Assembly: GCF_001612555.1 (NCBI RefSeq)
Contig: NZ_CP015110.1
Location: 1,116,001 to 1,180,000 of the forward strand
Direction of reading: 5' to 3'
Length of the DNA stretch: 64,000 bases
Source: Acinetobacter sp. TGL-Y2
Lineage (GTDB): Bacteria > Pseudomonadota > Gammaproteobacteria > Pseudomonadales > Moraxellaceae
Position 1 is the stretch's first letter. The number at the start of each line of letters is the position of its first letter. Shown piece after piece: positions 8,736-17,481 of the stretch. The notes beneath the pieces were generated by a model. That model was not told where the DNA came from. It saw nothing but the letters and a program-made list of their open reading frames with translations, and did no database searches. The position numbers were made by a program, and so were the translations under genes.

Positions 8736-9098
8736 ATGAACGTATTCAATCAAGCTTTAATTGCCGCAACACTGGTCACTGCAACCACATTTGCTGTAGC
8801 CGATACCGCAGTAAATAAAAGTGCCATTACCGCTGTGTCGACTACAACTGTGAAACAGGCGTTAACGCTCAAAGATGACAGTAAAGTACAGTTAAAAGGC
8901 TACATTGTAAAAGCCACGGGTGATGAGAAGTACCAATTCCGTGACCACACAGGCAGTATTAATGTCGATATTGATGATGAGTTATGGAATGGAAAGGCTA
9001 TTTCTGCAAAAACACCGGTGGTGATTACAGGCGAAGTCGATATCGATTATAAACCTGCGAAACGTATCGAAATTGATGTGGACGCTGTGCAATTCTAA
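8736..9098 (+). CDS. YgiW/YdeI-family periplasmic OB-fold stress protein
   Basis: The product has 120 residues with a signal peptide of about 22 (ALIAATLVTATTFAVADT). The rest is a BOF (bacterial OB-fold) domain: VKQALTLKDDSKVQLKGYIV, then YQFRDHTGSINVDIDDELW, then a C-terminal KRIEIDVDAVQF. The family includes YgiW and YdeI, linked to peroxide, metal and antimicrobial-peptide tolerance and often found beside QseBC/PreAB two-component genes. The same holds here, since a response regulator and a sensor kinase follow on the same strand beyond a terminator. The start has the ribosome site GAAGGTG about seven bases upstream. Confidence 0.87.
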   Translation: MNVFNQALIAATLVTATTFAVADTAVNKSAITAVSTTTVKQALTLKDDSKVQLKGYIVKATGDEKYQFRDHTGSINVDIDDELWNGKAISAKTPVVITGEVDIDYKPAKRIEIDVDAVQF

Positions 9099-9161
9099 GG
9101 TCTAGCTCATTCTTGACTGACGCATGAATTTAAATCCAGAGATGCGTGAAGATCAAAAAAA

Positions 9162-9184
9162 AACCACATTGTCATGATGTGGTT
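9162..9184 (+). terminator. Terminator after the YgiW-like gene
   Basis: AACCACAT (9162-9169) pairs with ATGTGGTT (9177-9184), preceded by A-runs and followed by T7. It separates the periplasmic protein from the two-component pair. Confidence 0.85.
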
Positions 9185-9278
9185 TTTTTATAGAGATTGA
9201 TTGTTCAAAAGAGGTTTTTTCAGGCATGCTATTTAAAAGTACCGATCTATAATCTAGTGATTAAAAAATGAGAAAGTG

Positions 9279-9950
9279 ATGCGAATATTATTGGCTGAAG
9301 ATGACGCTTCTCAAGCAGAAAGCATTCAATCGTGGTTAGCGCTCGATGGCTATAATGTCGATTGGGTCGATCGTGGCGATTATGCTATACATGCGATAGA
9401 ACAGCATCAATATGACTGTATTTTACTGGATCGTGGTTTACCCAAAGCCACAGGTGATGAAATATTGCAGGTGCTACGTAAAAATAATATCGAAACTCCC
9501 GTGATTTTTATCACGGCACAAGACAGTATTCATGACCGTGTGCAAGGTCTGGATTTGGGTGCCAATGACTATTTGATTAAACCTTTTAGTTTAGAGGAGT
9601 TATCCGCGCGTGTTCGCAGTCAACTGAGGCAGAAACAACAGCAGGCTTCACATCAAATTCACTATGCAAATTTAAATTTAGACACTCAGGCTAAAGTGGT
9701 GACGCAAGATCAAAAGACTGTGAACTTGACCGCTAAGGAATATCAGATTTTATATAAATTGATGCAGAAACCTGAGCATGTGGTGACACGAGAGCAACTT
9801 GAAGAATCCCTGTATGCATGGGGAGATGAAATCGAAAGCAATGCAATTGAAGTGTATATTTATCAATTGCGCAAAAAAATTGGCAGTGAATTGATTAAAA
9901 CCATTCGTGGACTCGGTTATCGTATGAATCAAGCATCTTCATTAAAATAG
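9279..9950 (+). CDS. OmpR-family response regulator, QseB/PmrA-like
   Basis: The protein is 223 residues from the ATG at 9279; a GTG three bases upstream is also in frame. The receiver domain has the acidic pair at residues 8-9, the phospho-acceptor Asp51 in CILLDRGLPK, the conserved Thr in VIFITAQD and Lys in YLIKPF. The C-terminal winged-helix domain (LTAKEYQILYKLM, then VEVYIYQLRKKIG-like sequence and IRGLGYRM) is of the OmpR/PhoB type. It is paired with the sensor kinase that starts 67 bp downstream. The YgiW neighbour suggests a QseBC-type system. Confidence 0.92.
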   Translation: MRILLAEDDASQAESIQSWLALDGYNVDWVDRGDYAIHAIEQHQYDCILLDRGLPKATGDEILQVLRKNNIETPVIFITAQDSIHDRVQGLDLGANDYLIKPFSLEELSARVRSQLRQKQQQASHQIHYANLNLDTQAKVVTQDQKTVNLTAKEYQILYKLMQKPEHVVTREQLEESLYAWGDEIESNAIEVYIYQLRKKIGSELIKTIRGLGYRMNQASSLK

Positions 9951-10017
9951 ATATTTAGTGATGTTGATAAAACCATTTTCCTAGCAAAAATCTCTAGCTC
10001 ACTTGAGACAGTTATCG

Positions 10018-11388
10018 ATGTCAGATCAGCCAAAAAACGTGTCATTACAAAAAAAATTAGTGCAATCATCCATGTTCAGTTCGATGCTTGCAGGGCTAAT
10101 TGCGCTGGCACTTTTAATTGGTCTTTCATTTTATCAAACCATGCAATTGCATGATCAAATGATGGATGAGATTTCTGAAATTTTGCTCAGCTCAGATATT
10201 AGCGTAGGTCAGCGCCAAGCTTCTGGTGCAGATTTAGATGAACTCAGTGAGCAGTTTGATATCGATTATCAGCTGAAATTGCCTCATCAGTTGCTAACAG
10301 AAACAGATCATTTTGAAAGCTATGCAGGTCAAGCTGAAACAGTCCTGTATGATCATGAGCAGTTTGCATTGGTCTGGTTAGATGGACAGCTTTTAAGGCG
10401 TTATCAAGCTCTTGAAGATGATCAAACGTTGACCATGTATCAACCGATGCTGGCGCGTTTTCAAGAGCTTGCAATGAGTAGCTTGGGGTATTTGGGCATA
10501 CTGAGTATTTTGTGGTTATTACAATGGGGAATTGTGCACTTTGCAATTAAACGCCAATTTAGATCTTTACTAAAACTCTCAACAGACATTTCTGAGAAAA
10601 ATGCCGCAGACTTAAGTCCTATTCAACAGCCACAGCCTGAACTTCAAGAATTACAACCGATGGTGATGCAAATTAATCAGATGCTCAGTCGTTTAGAGCA
10701 ATCTTTACTGGCAGAGCAGCGCTTTACTTCGGATGCCTCGCATGAATTACGCTCGCCGCTGTCCGCGATTCAGATGCGCTTGCAACTGTTAAACCGAAAA
10801 TATGGGGAGATCGATCCCGCTTTAAGCCAAGGCTTTAAGCAAATTCAGGCGGATGTCAGCCGAGGCAGTAATGTGCTCGAAAATTTACTTCTGCTTGCAC
10901 GTTTAGATCCATCCGATGCCAAACAGCTTCCGCGCCAAACGGTGCAGATGGATGCTGTTGTAGAAGCGGTGCTTAACATACTGCACCCTTATGCTTTGCA
11001 AAAGCAGATTGATTATCAGCTTGAGCTTAAAAATGTCAGTCTTGAAGCAAATAAAGAACTGATTTTGATCTGTATACGCAATCTGGTCGACAATGCCATT
11101 CGCTATTCCGAACCAGGCGGAATAATTAAGATGGAGTTAAATCCGCAAAACTCTAGTGTGCATTTTAAGATAGAAAATGCGGGGCAGGGCTTAAGTGATG
11201 CGGTGTTAAAACGGTTAGGAGAGCGCTTTTATCGAGAACTGGGCACCAAAACTCAAGGTTCAGGTTTGGGGCTTTCGATTTGCAAAAAAATCATCCAATT
11301 ACATGGCGGCAAGATTGAGTTTTCAGCCTCAAATTTGGGCGGTTTAAAGGTTGATGTTGCTTTGCCTGTACAGCCTGAATATTTTTAA
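10018..11388 (+). CDS. Sensor histidine kinase, QseC-like
   Basis: The protein is 456 residues from the ATG at 10018; a TTG at 10003 is in frame. Two membrane spans (about residues 20-40 and 155-175) bracket a periplasmic domain of roughly 110 residues. The H-box SHELRSPLSAIQ carries the phospho-accepting histidine near residue 242. The ATP-binding domain follows with the N-box NLVDNAIRYSEPGG, the G1 region ENAGQGLS and the G2 loop GSGLGLSICKKI. It should phosphorylate the preceding response regulator. The sensed signal cannot be deduced; the QseC family is linked to metals, amino-acid derivatives or host amines. Confidence 0.9.
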   Translation: MSDQPKNVSLQKKLVQSSMFSSMLAGLIALALLIGLSFYQTMQLHDQMMDEISEILLSSDISVGQRQASGADLDELSEQFDIDYQLKLPHQLLTETDHFESYAGQAETVLYDHEQFALVWLDGQLLRRYQALEDDQTLTMYQPMLARFQELAMSSLGYLGILSILWLLQWGIVHFAIKRQFRSLLKLSTDISEKNAADLSPIQQPQPELQELQPMVMQINQMLSRLEQSLLAEQRFTSDASHELRSPLSAIQMRLQLLNRKYGEIDPALSQGFKQIQADVSRGSNVLENLLLLARLDPSDAKQLPRQTVQMDAVVEAVLNILHPYALQKQIDYQLELKNVSLEANKELILICIRNLVDNAIRYSEPGGIIKMELNPQNSSVHFKIENAGQGLSDAVLKRLGERFYRELGTKTQGSGLGLSICKKIIQLHGGKIEFSASNLGGLKVDVALPVQPEYF

Positions 11389-11532
11389 TCAATCGCTTGT
11401 TTATTTCATTGTTCATCAAGACGTCTGTATTAAATTTAAAGATATAAGGATTGAAGTGCATGCTTAAATGCTCATGCTACCCATCAAAATTTAGACCAGA
11501 TTTAAAATAAAGCTAAGCGTTAAACGAGCATT

Positions 11533-11568
11533 AAAAAAGCAGTATGCGCTGATTCATACTGCTTTTTT
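11533..11568. terminator. Bidirectional terminator between the kinase and hemP
   Basis: A 14-bp stem AAAAAAGCAGTATG / CATACTGCTTTTTT with an 8-base loop has T-runs on both strands. It lies between two convergent genes: the kinase to the left and hemP on the minus strand to the right. Confidence 0.9.
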
Positions 11569-11598
11569 CCACGATTATTGTTGTGAATTATTGTTATT

Positions 11599-11769
11599 TT
11601 ATTTGGTCAGAATGAGGCGGTTGTTACGGGTTAAACGTAAACGATATTCTTCTCCTGCATGCATAATGCGAATTTCACGGCCCAAGGCAAATAAGTTGTT
11701 GGAATGTAGCATTGGAAGTGATGGATGTGTTTCATTATTACGGGTAAATAAGCTAAATGGTGCGTTCAT
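11599..11769 (-). CDS. hemP: Hemin uptake protein HemP
   Basis: This short minus-strand gene encodes 56 residues from the ATG at 11767-11769 to TAA at 11599-11601. The C-terminal half (ALGREIRIMHAGEEYRLRL, then TRNNRLILTK) is the HemP signature. HemP is a small cytoplasmic protein, induced by iron starvation and needed for heme use in several bacteria, where it acts on expression of the heme receptor. A near-perfect Fur box lies about 30 bp upstream of the start. No heme receptor gene is adjacent, so it is a stand-alone copy. The plus-strand open frame over the same bases is a shadow. Confidence 0.9.
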   Translation of the reverse strand: MNAPFSLFTRNNETHPSLPMLHSNNLFALGREIRIMHAGEEYRLRLTRNNRLILTK

Positions 11770-11800
11770 TCCTTCGACTCCGTGGTATGTGTTGAACGAT

Positions 11801-11819
11801 TTAAATGATAATCATTATC
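11801..11819. promoter_or_regulatory. Fur box upstream of hemP
   Basis: The 19 bases read TTAAATGATAATCATTATC and match 16 of 19 positions of the Fur consensus GATAATGATAATCATTATC, including the whole central palindrome. It is placed to repress hemP on the minus strand. It could also affect the divergent Nudix gene, whose start is 87 bp away. Confidence 0.88.
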
Positions 11820-11905
11820 GAATAGAGCTGTCAACGATAATTTTACTCATTTATAAAAAAACCATATTTGCTTACACTTGGATAAACTTGTAAAAGCTGA
11901 AGCGC

Positions 11906-12805
11906 ATGAATAAACCCATTGTAAATGTTGCGATTGCATTGATCTTACATCGAAATAAAGTACTGGTCGGATGGCGCAAAGGAACGCAACATCAAGGCAA
12001 TAAATATGAATTTCCAGGCGGTAAAGTCGAACATGCTGAATTGCCTGTGGAAGCTTGTCGCCGTGAAATACGTGAAGAAGTCGGCATCGATATCACCAGA
12101 TGGCATCCATTTGATGTGATTCGATATGAATATGATGACCTCCATGTGCATTTACATATTTTTCACAGCATGCTTTCGCTTGCGCAATTGAATGAAATTC
12201 AACACCCATGGACATGGTACAACCGAGCAGAATTAAAGGATCTGGCGTTCCCCAAGGCCAATGACCGCATCATTCAACGTCTAAACTGGTCTAAATATCT
12301 TAAAATTTCAGCAGATATAAATGATCTAGAAGGCTTGAATCATGACACATGGATGTATTTAAGAGCAGCGCCAACGACTGATCTCATACAAGTAATCAAT
12401 GCGCTTCCAGCCTCAAACCTCAATCAGCTAATCGTTAACATTGAACTGTGGCAAGCGCTCGATACATCGGTTCAACAGCATCTGGCGGCAGTACAGATTA
12501 AGCATGACCAATTAATGCGTCTCAATGCGGGGGCATTGCCTTTAGGAATTCGCAGCATCGCATCGTGTCATGATACGCTTTCAGTTGAACAAGCGCGAAA
12601 CATCGGCTGTGATGCCATGATGTTGAGTCCAGTTCACACGACAGCGACTCATGCAGATGCTAGGCCTTTGGGCTGGGAGCAGTTTGTACAGCTTTGTTTA
12701 ATCGCTGAGGTGCCTGTTTTTGCACTTGGTGGTTTAAGCCCTTCAGATTTAAAGCTCGCAGAGCAATACGGGGCATATGGGGTCGCCGGCATTCGGCAGT
12801 TTTAA
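11906..12805 (+). CDS. Nudix hydrolase fused to a thiamine-phosphate-synthase-like domain
   Basis: The protein has 299 residues. The N-terminal Nudix domain has the full box starting at GGKVEHAELPVEACRREIR and ending EEVGID, as in MutT, which removes 8-oxo-dGTP from the nucleotide pool. The C-terminal half resembles ThiE/TenI (LRLNAGALPLGIRS-like start, IGCDAMMLSPVHTTATH, VPVFALGGLSPSDL and YGAYGVAGIRQF). This MutT-TenI fusion is common in gammaproteobacteria and is usually annotated as a Nudix family protein. The role of the second domain is unproven. Confidence 0.9.
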   Translation: MNKPIVNVAIALILHRNKVLVGWRKGTQHQGNKYEFPGGKVEHAELPVEACRREIREEVGIDITRWHPFDVIRYEYDDLHVHLHIFHSMLSLAQLNEIQHPWTWYNRAELKDLAFPKANDRIIQRLNWSKYLKISADINDLEGLNHDTWMYLRAAPTTDLIQVINALPASNLNQLIVNIELWQALDTSVQQHLAAVQIKHDQLMRLNAGALPLGIRSIASCHDTLSVEQARNIGCDAMMLSPVHTTATHADARPLGWEQFVQLCLIAEVPVFALGGLSPSDLKLAEQYGAYGVAGIRQF

Positions 12806-12813
12806 TCCAAAAA

Positions 12814-12834
12814 AAATCTCTTCAGAAGAGATTT
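12814..12834. terminator. Bidirectional terminator
   Basis: AAATCTCTT and AAGAGATTT pair around a three-base loop with A- and T-runs outside. It sits between the convergent Nudix and TPR-lipoprotein genes, 7 bp from the latter's stop. Confidence 0.88.
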
Positions 12835-12840
12835 TTTTGA

Positions 12841-13428
12841 TTATAAAGCTTGTATACGCGCCTGTGCTTCTTGAATGGTTTTCGCATTTTTTTGCAACTG
12901 TGCTGATTTTAAAATAATCTGCCACAGTTGACGCTTCATGCTATTGGTTTGTGCATAACTGAGTCCTCTTCTAGCTAAGGACTCTGCATTGCTGGCTTGA
13001 TTTTTATGATTTGAAATCATTGCCAAATACATATAAGTTTCTGCAGATTGCGGCGCAAGGCGCTGAGCATGCATTGCAGCTTGTTCAGCTTCATTCCATT
13101 TGCCTTGCTTAAATGCTGTTTGAGTCTGTTGCATTAGTTGTTTAAATGCAGGCAACTGACGACCATCATCAAATTTTTGCTGGGTTTGTTGCTGTGGTGG
13201 TATTACGACTTGCAATTGTTCGCGTTTAATCTCAGGACGTTCATAAGGGGTAATTTTAATCCCCTCAGGAGTTTTAACCTGAGGTACGCTTTCTGTTTTA
13301 GGCAAGTTTTGCGTTTGCGTCGGCTTTTGAACGGAAGTGGACTGACAACCCACCAAAGAGATACTACCCCCTGAGACCAGACACAATGATAAAAAGCCTG
13401 ATTTAAACCCTAATTTAGACCCTGTCAT
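12841..13428 (-). CDS. TPR lipoprotein, probable PBP1b activator (LpoP-like)
   Basis: The product has 195 residues. The N terminus carries a lipoprotein signal with lipobox LVGC (Cys near residue 28). A Pro/Gln-rich linker follows (about 40-85), then tetratricopeptide-type helices (FKQGKWNEAEQAAMHAQRLA, then SAETYMYLAMISNHKNQ). The gene lies 68 bp behind the PBP1b gene on the same strand, and the pair forms one likely operon. A TPR outer-membrane lipoprotein, LpoP, activates PBP1b in Pseudomonas aeruginosa and has been reported in Acinetobacter. Gene order, lipobox and TPR repeats all fit. The assignment rests on context and architecture, not on a distinctive motif. Confidence 0.75.
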   Translation of the reverse strand: MTGSKLGFKSGFLSLCLVSGGSISLVGCQSTSVQKPTQTQNLPKTESVPQVKTPEGIKITPYERPEIKREQLQVVIPPQQQTQQKFDDGRQLPAFKQLMQQTQTAFKQGKWNEAEQAAMHAQRLAPQSAETYMYLAMISNHKNQASNAESLARRGLSYAQTNSMKRQLWQIILKSAQLQKNAKTIQEAQARIQAL

Positions 13429-13496
13429 ACGCTATACCTATTTTCAAACATGTACGTATCTGGAACGTGTACGTATCACGAATTAAACACTTTAAT

Positions 13497-15899
13497 TTAA
13501 GGTTGAAAACTGCCACTCGAAATCACACGGCTATTGGAATTGGATAATTCTTGTTCCATTTCACTTTCACTTTCTCGAATGTAGTTTTCAATACTATCTT
13601 CAGATGGATTGGTTTCAGGAACAGTTTGCGTATCAGGACTGTAAGTGGGTTCGACTTGATAATGCGGCAGGCCACACGCCGTTGCACGTTTAGGAATGGT
13701 ATGACGCAGCAGCGGAATATACAGCGCGCCTTCACAGCCTTGCGCAGAGAGTTCACCGCTGCTTACATCAAGCCACTGCCACTGGACATTATCTGGTTGG
13801 CGCAAATTGACTGGCTTTTGGCGTAGTTGCTTCATCACGTTAATCCAAACGGGCAGTGCACCGGATGTACCTGTCAGCCCAGTCACTTTATTGTCATCTA
13901 GACCCAGCCATACCACAGCCAGATTGTTTCCAGAGTAACCTGCAAACCATGAGTCACGTGTGTCATTGGTGGTGCCTGATTTTCCTGCCAAATTCAAACT
14001 GGTGGGTAGGCTGTTATATGCAGCTTTGCCTGTACCGGCAGTCATTACACGTTGTAAACCATAGTTCAGCAAGTAAGCTGCTGAAGGGTCAATGGTTTGT
14101 TGTACATTCAAACTATAGCGATCGAGTGCTCGACCATTTGAATCCACCACCGAACGAATCGATTTATTTGGATATTTAAAACCACCTGTTGCAAAGTTAC
14201 CGTAAATACTCAGCACTTCCATGGGTGACATATCCACAGCACCCAAGAAAATAGACGGGTAGCTTGGAATATTGGAAGTGACTCCAAATTTAGACAAATT
14301 ATTACTGAAACTGGAGAGTCCGAATTCTTGTCCTAAACGCACAGCAGATAGGTTATATGAATTGGCAAGTGCTTGTACCATTGGTACATAACCATAACCA
14401 CTTCCGCTATAGTTTTTAGGCGTCCATGATTTGTTCCCATCGACGGGAATACTGATCGGACTGTCTTCTACCACGCTTGCCCAATTGTAGCGACCAGATT
14501 CTAATGCACTGAGGTAAATCGCAGGTTTGAGTAATGAGCCGACTTGACGTTTGGCATCAATCGCGCGGTTAAAACCGGTAAAGTCAGCCGTTGAACCGAC
14601 TGCTGCAATCAATTCACCGTTTTCAGGGTGAGAGACTAATACTGCGCCTTGCAAGTTTTTCAAACGTGCAGGGTTGGCCTTAGAAATACGTGAAACCGTA
14701 TCAATAAAAGAAGTTTGAATTTTGGTTTGTGCAATCGGATCTAAAGTGGTGAAAATACGTAGACCTTGATTGGTCAGATCCCCTTCTTGATACTCGGCTT
14801 TAAGCTGACGACGGACAATGTCCAAAAAGTCCGGAAAGCGAGCAGGGCCAATGGTCGGCTTGCTAATCACATTTAAAGGTTTTGCAGATTCGGTATCATA
14901 CTGATCTTGGGTCAAATAGCCCATAACCAACATATTGTTTAACACAATATTGCGACGTTTTTTAGCGCTTTCAGGGTTACGCCAAGGATTATATAGACTA
15001 GGTCCTTGAACCAAACCAACCAAGAACGCTTGCTGAGCAATACTCAGTTCACGCAGCGGCAAACCAAAGTAAAACTGTGAAGCCAAACCATAACCATTGA
15101 TAGAATAGTTGCCGTTTTGTCCTAGATTCACTTCATTTAAGTAAGCCTCTAAAATCTCATCTTTGTCATAATGCAGCTCAAGCAAAAACGCCATAAAGGC
15201 TTCATTAACTTTACGTTTTAGGGTACGTTCAGGCGTTAAATAGAAGTTTTTCACCAATTGCTGGGTTAAAGTTGAACCCCCTTGGCGTTTACCCCCCGTG
15301 ATATTACTTACCACCGCACGGGCTGTACCACGCACAGAAACCCCGTGATGGTGATAAAAATTACGATCTTCAGTGGCAATCAAAGCCTGAATCAGTGGTT
15401 TTGGGACTTTATTGAGTTTAATCAGTACACGATCTTCATTGTGCTGCGGATAAATACCCCCAATCAGCATGGGTTCTAAACGAGCAATGCCTGTACTGGA
15501 AGGTTTGGTTGCCTTAATTTCAGAAACCTGTGCATCTGTAAATGCCACTTGCAAAATTTGTTCAGGTTCAACGCTATCACCGAAGTCGAACCCACGGGTA
15601 TGCACAAAAACGGTATTGTCTTGAACCAAAAAGTTGCCGGGTTTGGTGTAATTTTCAGAATTTTTATAGCCGAGTAAACCCAATTCTTTTTGGAAATCCG
15701 CCTGATCAATCGGTGCATTGGCATACACTTCTAAAGGACGGGCAAATACTTTAGCTGGAATATCCCAGCGGTTGCCTTCAAATTTGTCACGAATGACATT
15801 ATCTATACGAATAAGATAGATACTAAAAATGACAAATGCCGCAATGATCAGCACAGAAAAAAGGAGCGCAATTAAGCCAATACCACGTTCAGACTTCAT
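13497..15899 (-). CDS. mrcB: Penicillin-binding protein 1b (bifunctional peptidoglycan synthase)
   Basis: The protein has 800 residues and one N-terminal membrane anchor (GIGLIALLFSVLIIAAFVIF). A UB2H-like region follows, then the glycosyltransferase domain (EDRNFYHHHGVS with the catalytic Glu, GGSTLTQQLVKNFYL). The transpeptidase domain has the three active-site motifs SLLK, SYN and KSGTT in order. The enzyme polymerises and cross-links murein in the periplasm and is a beta-lactam target. The tail is Ser/Asn/Glu-rich. The probable activator lipoprotein gene lies downstream. Confidence 0.95.
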   Translation of the reverse strand: MKSERGIGLIALLFSVLIIAAFVIFSIYLIRIDNVIRDKFEGNRWDIPAKVFARPLEVYANAPIDQADFQKELGLLGYKNSENYTKPGNFLVQDNTVFVHTRGFDFGDSVEPEQILQVAFTDAQVSEIKATKPSSTGIARLEPMLIGGIYPQHNEDRVLIKLNKVPKPLIQALIATEDRNFYHHHGVSVRGTARAVVSNITGGKRQGGSTLTQQLVKNFYLTPERTLKRKVNEAFMAFLLELHYDKDEILEAYLNEVNLGQNGNYSINGYGLASQFYFGLPLRELSIAQQAFLVGLVQGPSLYNPWRNPESAKKRRNIVLNNMLVMGYLTQDQYDTESAKPLNVISKPTIGPARFPDFLDIVRRQLKAEYQEGDLTNQGLRIFTTLDPIAQTKIQTSFIDTVSRISKANPARLKNLQGAVLVSHPENGELIAAVGSTADFTGFNRAIDAKRQVGSLLKPAIYLSALESGRYNWASVVEDSPISIPVDGNKSWTPKNYSGSGYGYVPMVQALANSYNLSAVRLGQEFGLSSFSNNLSKFGVTSNIPSYPSIFLGAVDMSPMEVLSIYGNFATGGFKYPNKSIRSVVDSNGRALDRYSLNVQQTIDPSAAYLLNYGLQRVMTAGTGKAAYNSLPTSLNLAGKSGTTNDTRDSWFAGYSGNNLAVVWLGLDDNKVTGLTGTSGALPVWINVMKQLRQKPVNLRQPDNVQWQWLDVSSGELSAQGCEGALYIPLLRHTIPKRATACGLPHYQVEPTYSPDTQTVPETNPSEDSIENYIRESESEMEQELSNSNSRVISSGSFQP

Positions 15900-16140
15900 A
15901 GATTAAGAGCATAACTCGAATTAGTTTGGCTCATCATGCGAAGCTTTTCATTTTTTTGCAATAATTAAACTGTGAAAATAAGCAATTAAAAAGCCGAAAT
16001 TAATGCTTGAGAAGCAAGCCACTATGCTTCAAAGTAAGTGAAAGCATCTCGTTCATTTATACTTTAAGGGTAGGGTGACTGAACAGATTAAGCTCATTTG
16101 AAACAGATCTGTCAGATGTCAGATTGCATCTGTTAATGTT

Positions 16141-17082
16141 ATGATATTCCCTCATTCTTCTGGAGCCGCGGCATACGTGCAACTTTCAGCCAAGACCTTT
16201 CGAAATATTGGACTCATTGGACGACCAGATAAATCATCGGTCGTGGAAACCTTAAGTCTGATTCATGATCATATTATCAGCTTAGGTTTACATCCAGTTT
16301 TTGACGCAGAAACTGCCAAACTCGTGCCTTATAAAAATACGCAAACTGTGAGCCGTGCTTTATTGGGTGAAGTGGTGGATTTGGTGATTGTGGTGGGTGG
16401 TGATGGTTCTTTATTACATGCAGCGCGCTCCTTAGTGAAATACAACACGCCTGTCATAGGCGTGAACCGAGGGCGTTTAGGTTTTTTAACCGATATCAAA
16501 CCGACTGAAGTGCTGTTTAAACTCGATCAAGTCTTAAAAGGTGAGTTTCAGTTAGACCGCCGTTTTCTACTTGAAATTGAAGTTCGCAGTAAGAATGAGC
16601 TGATTTATGATGCCATTGCATTGAATGACGTGGTGCTGCATTCGGGTAAGTCGGTGCATATGATCGAATTTGATTTGCACATCGACGGTCAGTACGTCTA
16701 CCGTCAGCATAGTGATGGTTTAATTGTCTCCACGCCAACAGGTTCAACCGCTTATGCACTTTCGGGTGGTGGCCCAATTCTGCATCCGAGTATGGATGCG
16801 ATTGTCCTTGTACCGATGCATCCGCATACCTTATCCTCTCGACCGATTGTGGTCGGTGGCCAGAGTGAAATTAAAATCCAAATTTGTGAAAATCGCGTGT
16901 TACCGATGGTCAGTGCTGATGGTCAACACAGTATTTCACTGAATGAAGGGGATTGGTTGCACATTCGCAAACATCCTTTTAAGTTAATGCTATTACATCC
17001 ACCAGGCTATGATTTTTATATGGCATGCCGTACCAAGCTTGGCTGGAATCAAGATTTTGAATCATTTCAACAACAGGATTGA
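16141..17082 (+). CDS. nadK: NAD kinase
   Basis: The frame has 313 residues from the ATG at 16141. Family members usually begin nearer the KTFRNIGLIGRPDKSSV segment, so a GTG at 16177 (302 residues) is an alternative start. The catalytic GGDGS motif (VVVGGDGSLLHAAR) and the NAD-binding STPTGSTAYALSGGGPI stretch are complete. It phosphorylates NAD to NADP in the cytoplasm. It is followed at 2 bp by a small DUF1315 gene, so the two are probably co-transcribed. Confidence 0.95.
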   Translation: MIFPHSSGAAAYVQLSAKTFRNIGLIGRPDKSSVVETLSLIHDHIISLGLHPVFDAETAKLVPYKNTQTVSRALLGEVVDLVIVVGGDGSLLHAARSLVKYNTPVIGVNRGRLGFLTDIKPTEVLFKLDQVLKGEFQLDRRFLLEIEVRSKNELIYDAIALNDVVLHSGKSVHMIEFDLHIDGQYVYRQHSDGLIVSTPTGSTAYALSGGGPILHPSMDAIVLVPMHPHTLSSRPIVVGGQSEIKIQICENRVLPMVSADGQHSISLNEGDWLHIRKHPFKLMLLHPPGYDFYMACRTKLGWNQDFESFQQQD

Positions 17083-17084
17083 CC

Positions 17085-17351
17085 ATGAATATTGAACAAA
17101 TGCTTTCTATCTTAGATGCCGATATTGTCGCGCGTTTAAAGACAGCGGTTGAGATTGGTAAATGGCCCAATGGTGTTGTACTCACCAAAGAACAACGTCA
17201 AATTTCTATGCAAGCTGTGATTGCATGGGAAGCGCAGAATTTACCTGAAAATGAACGTTCAGGTTATATTGACAAAGGTCATAAGGACGAAGGTGATGAA
17301 TGCGATTCTCACGTACCTGAGCCTGAATTCCAGCCGATTCGTTTTGTGTAA
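17085..17351 (+). CDS. DUF1315 (YeaC-family) protein
   Basis: The protein has 88 residues from the ATG at 17085, two bases after the nadK stop. Recognisable family segments are LKTAVEIGKWPNGVVLTKEQ and MQAVIAWEAQNLPENERSGY. No function is established for the family. The close spacing makes it the second gene of a nadK operon, ended by a strong terminator. Confidence 0.85.
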   Translation: MNIEQMLSILDADIVARLKTAVEIGKWPNGVVLTKEQRQISMQAVIAWEAQNLPENERSGYIDKGHKDEGDECDSHVPEPEFQPIRFV

Positions 17352-17373
17352 TACATTGCTGAATTAAAGTTAA

Positions 17374-17398
17374 AAAAAGACACGGCGGTGTCTTTTTT
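17374..17398 (+). terminator. Terminator of the nadK operon
   Basis: AAAAAGACAC pairs with GTGTCTTTTT around a GGCG loop and is followed by T-rich sequence. The symmetric A/T tracts mean it can also serve the convergent ybiB-like gene. Confidence 0.87.
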
Positions 17399-17481
17399 TA
17401 ACTGATTTTTTTGAGAAATGAATTTAATACTATACTTTGGAAATAAACGATCTAAAAGTGAGTTTTTAGCTGTTAAGACGT

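Noticed and set aside
11591..11893. Plus-strand 100-codon frame
   Set aside because: It covers hemP on the other strand and the Fur box, has no recognisable content, and hemP explains the sequence.
13523..13826. Small frames inside mrcB on both strands
   Set aside because: They are shadows of the intact PBP1b reading frame.
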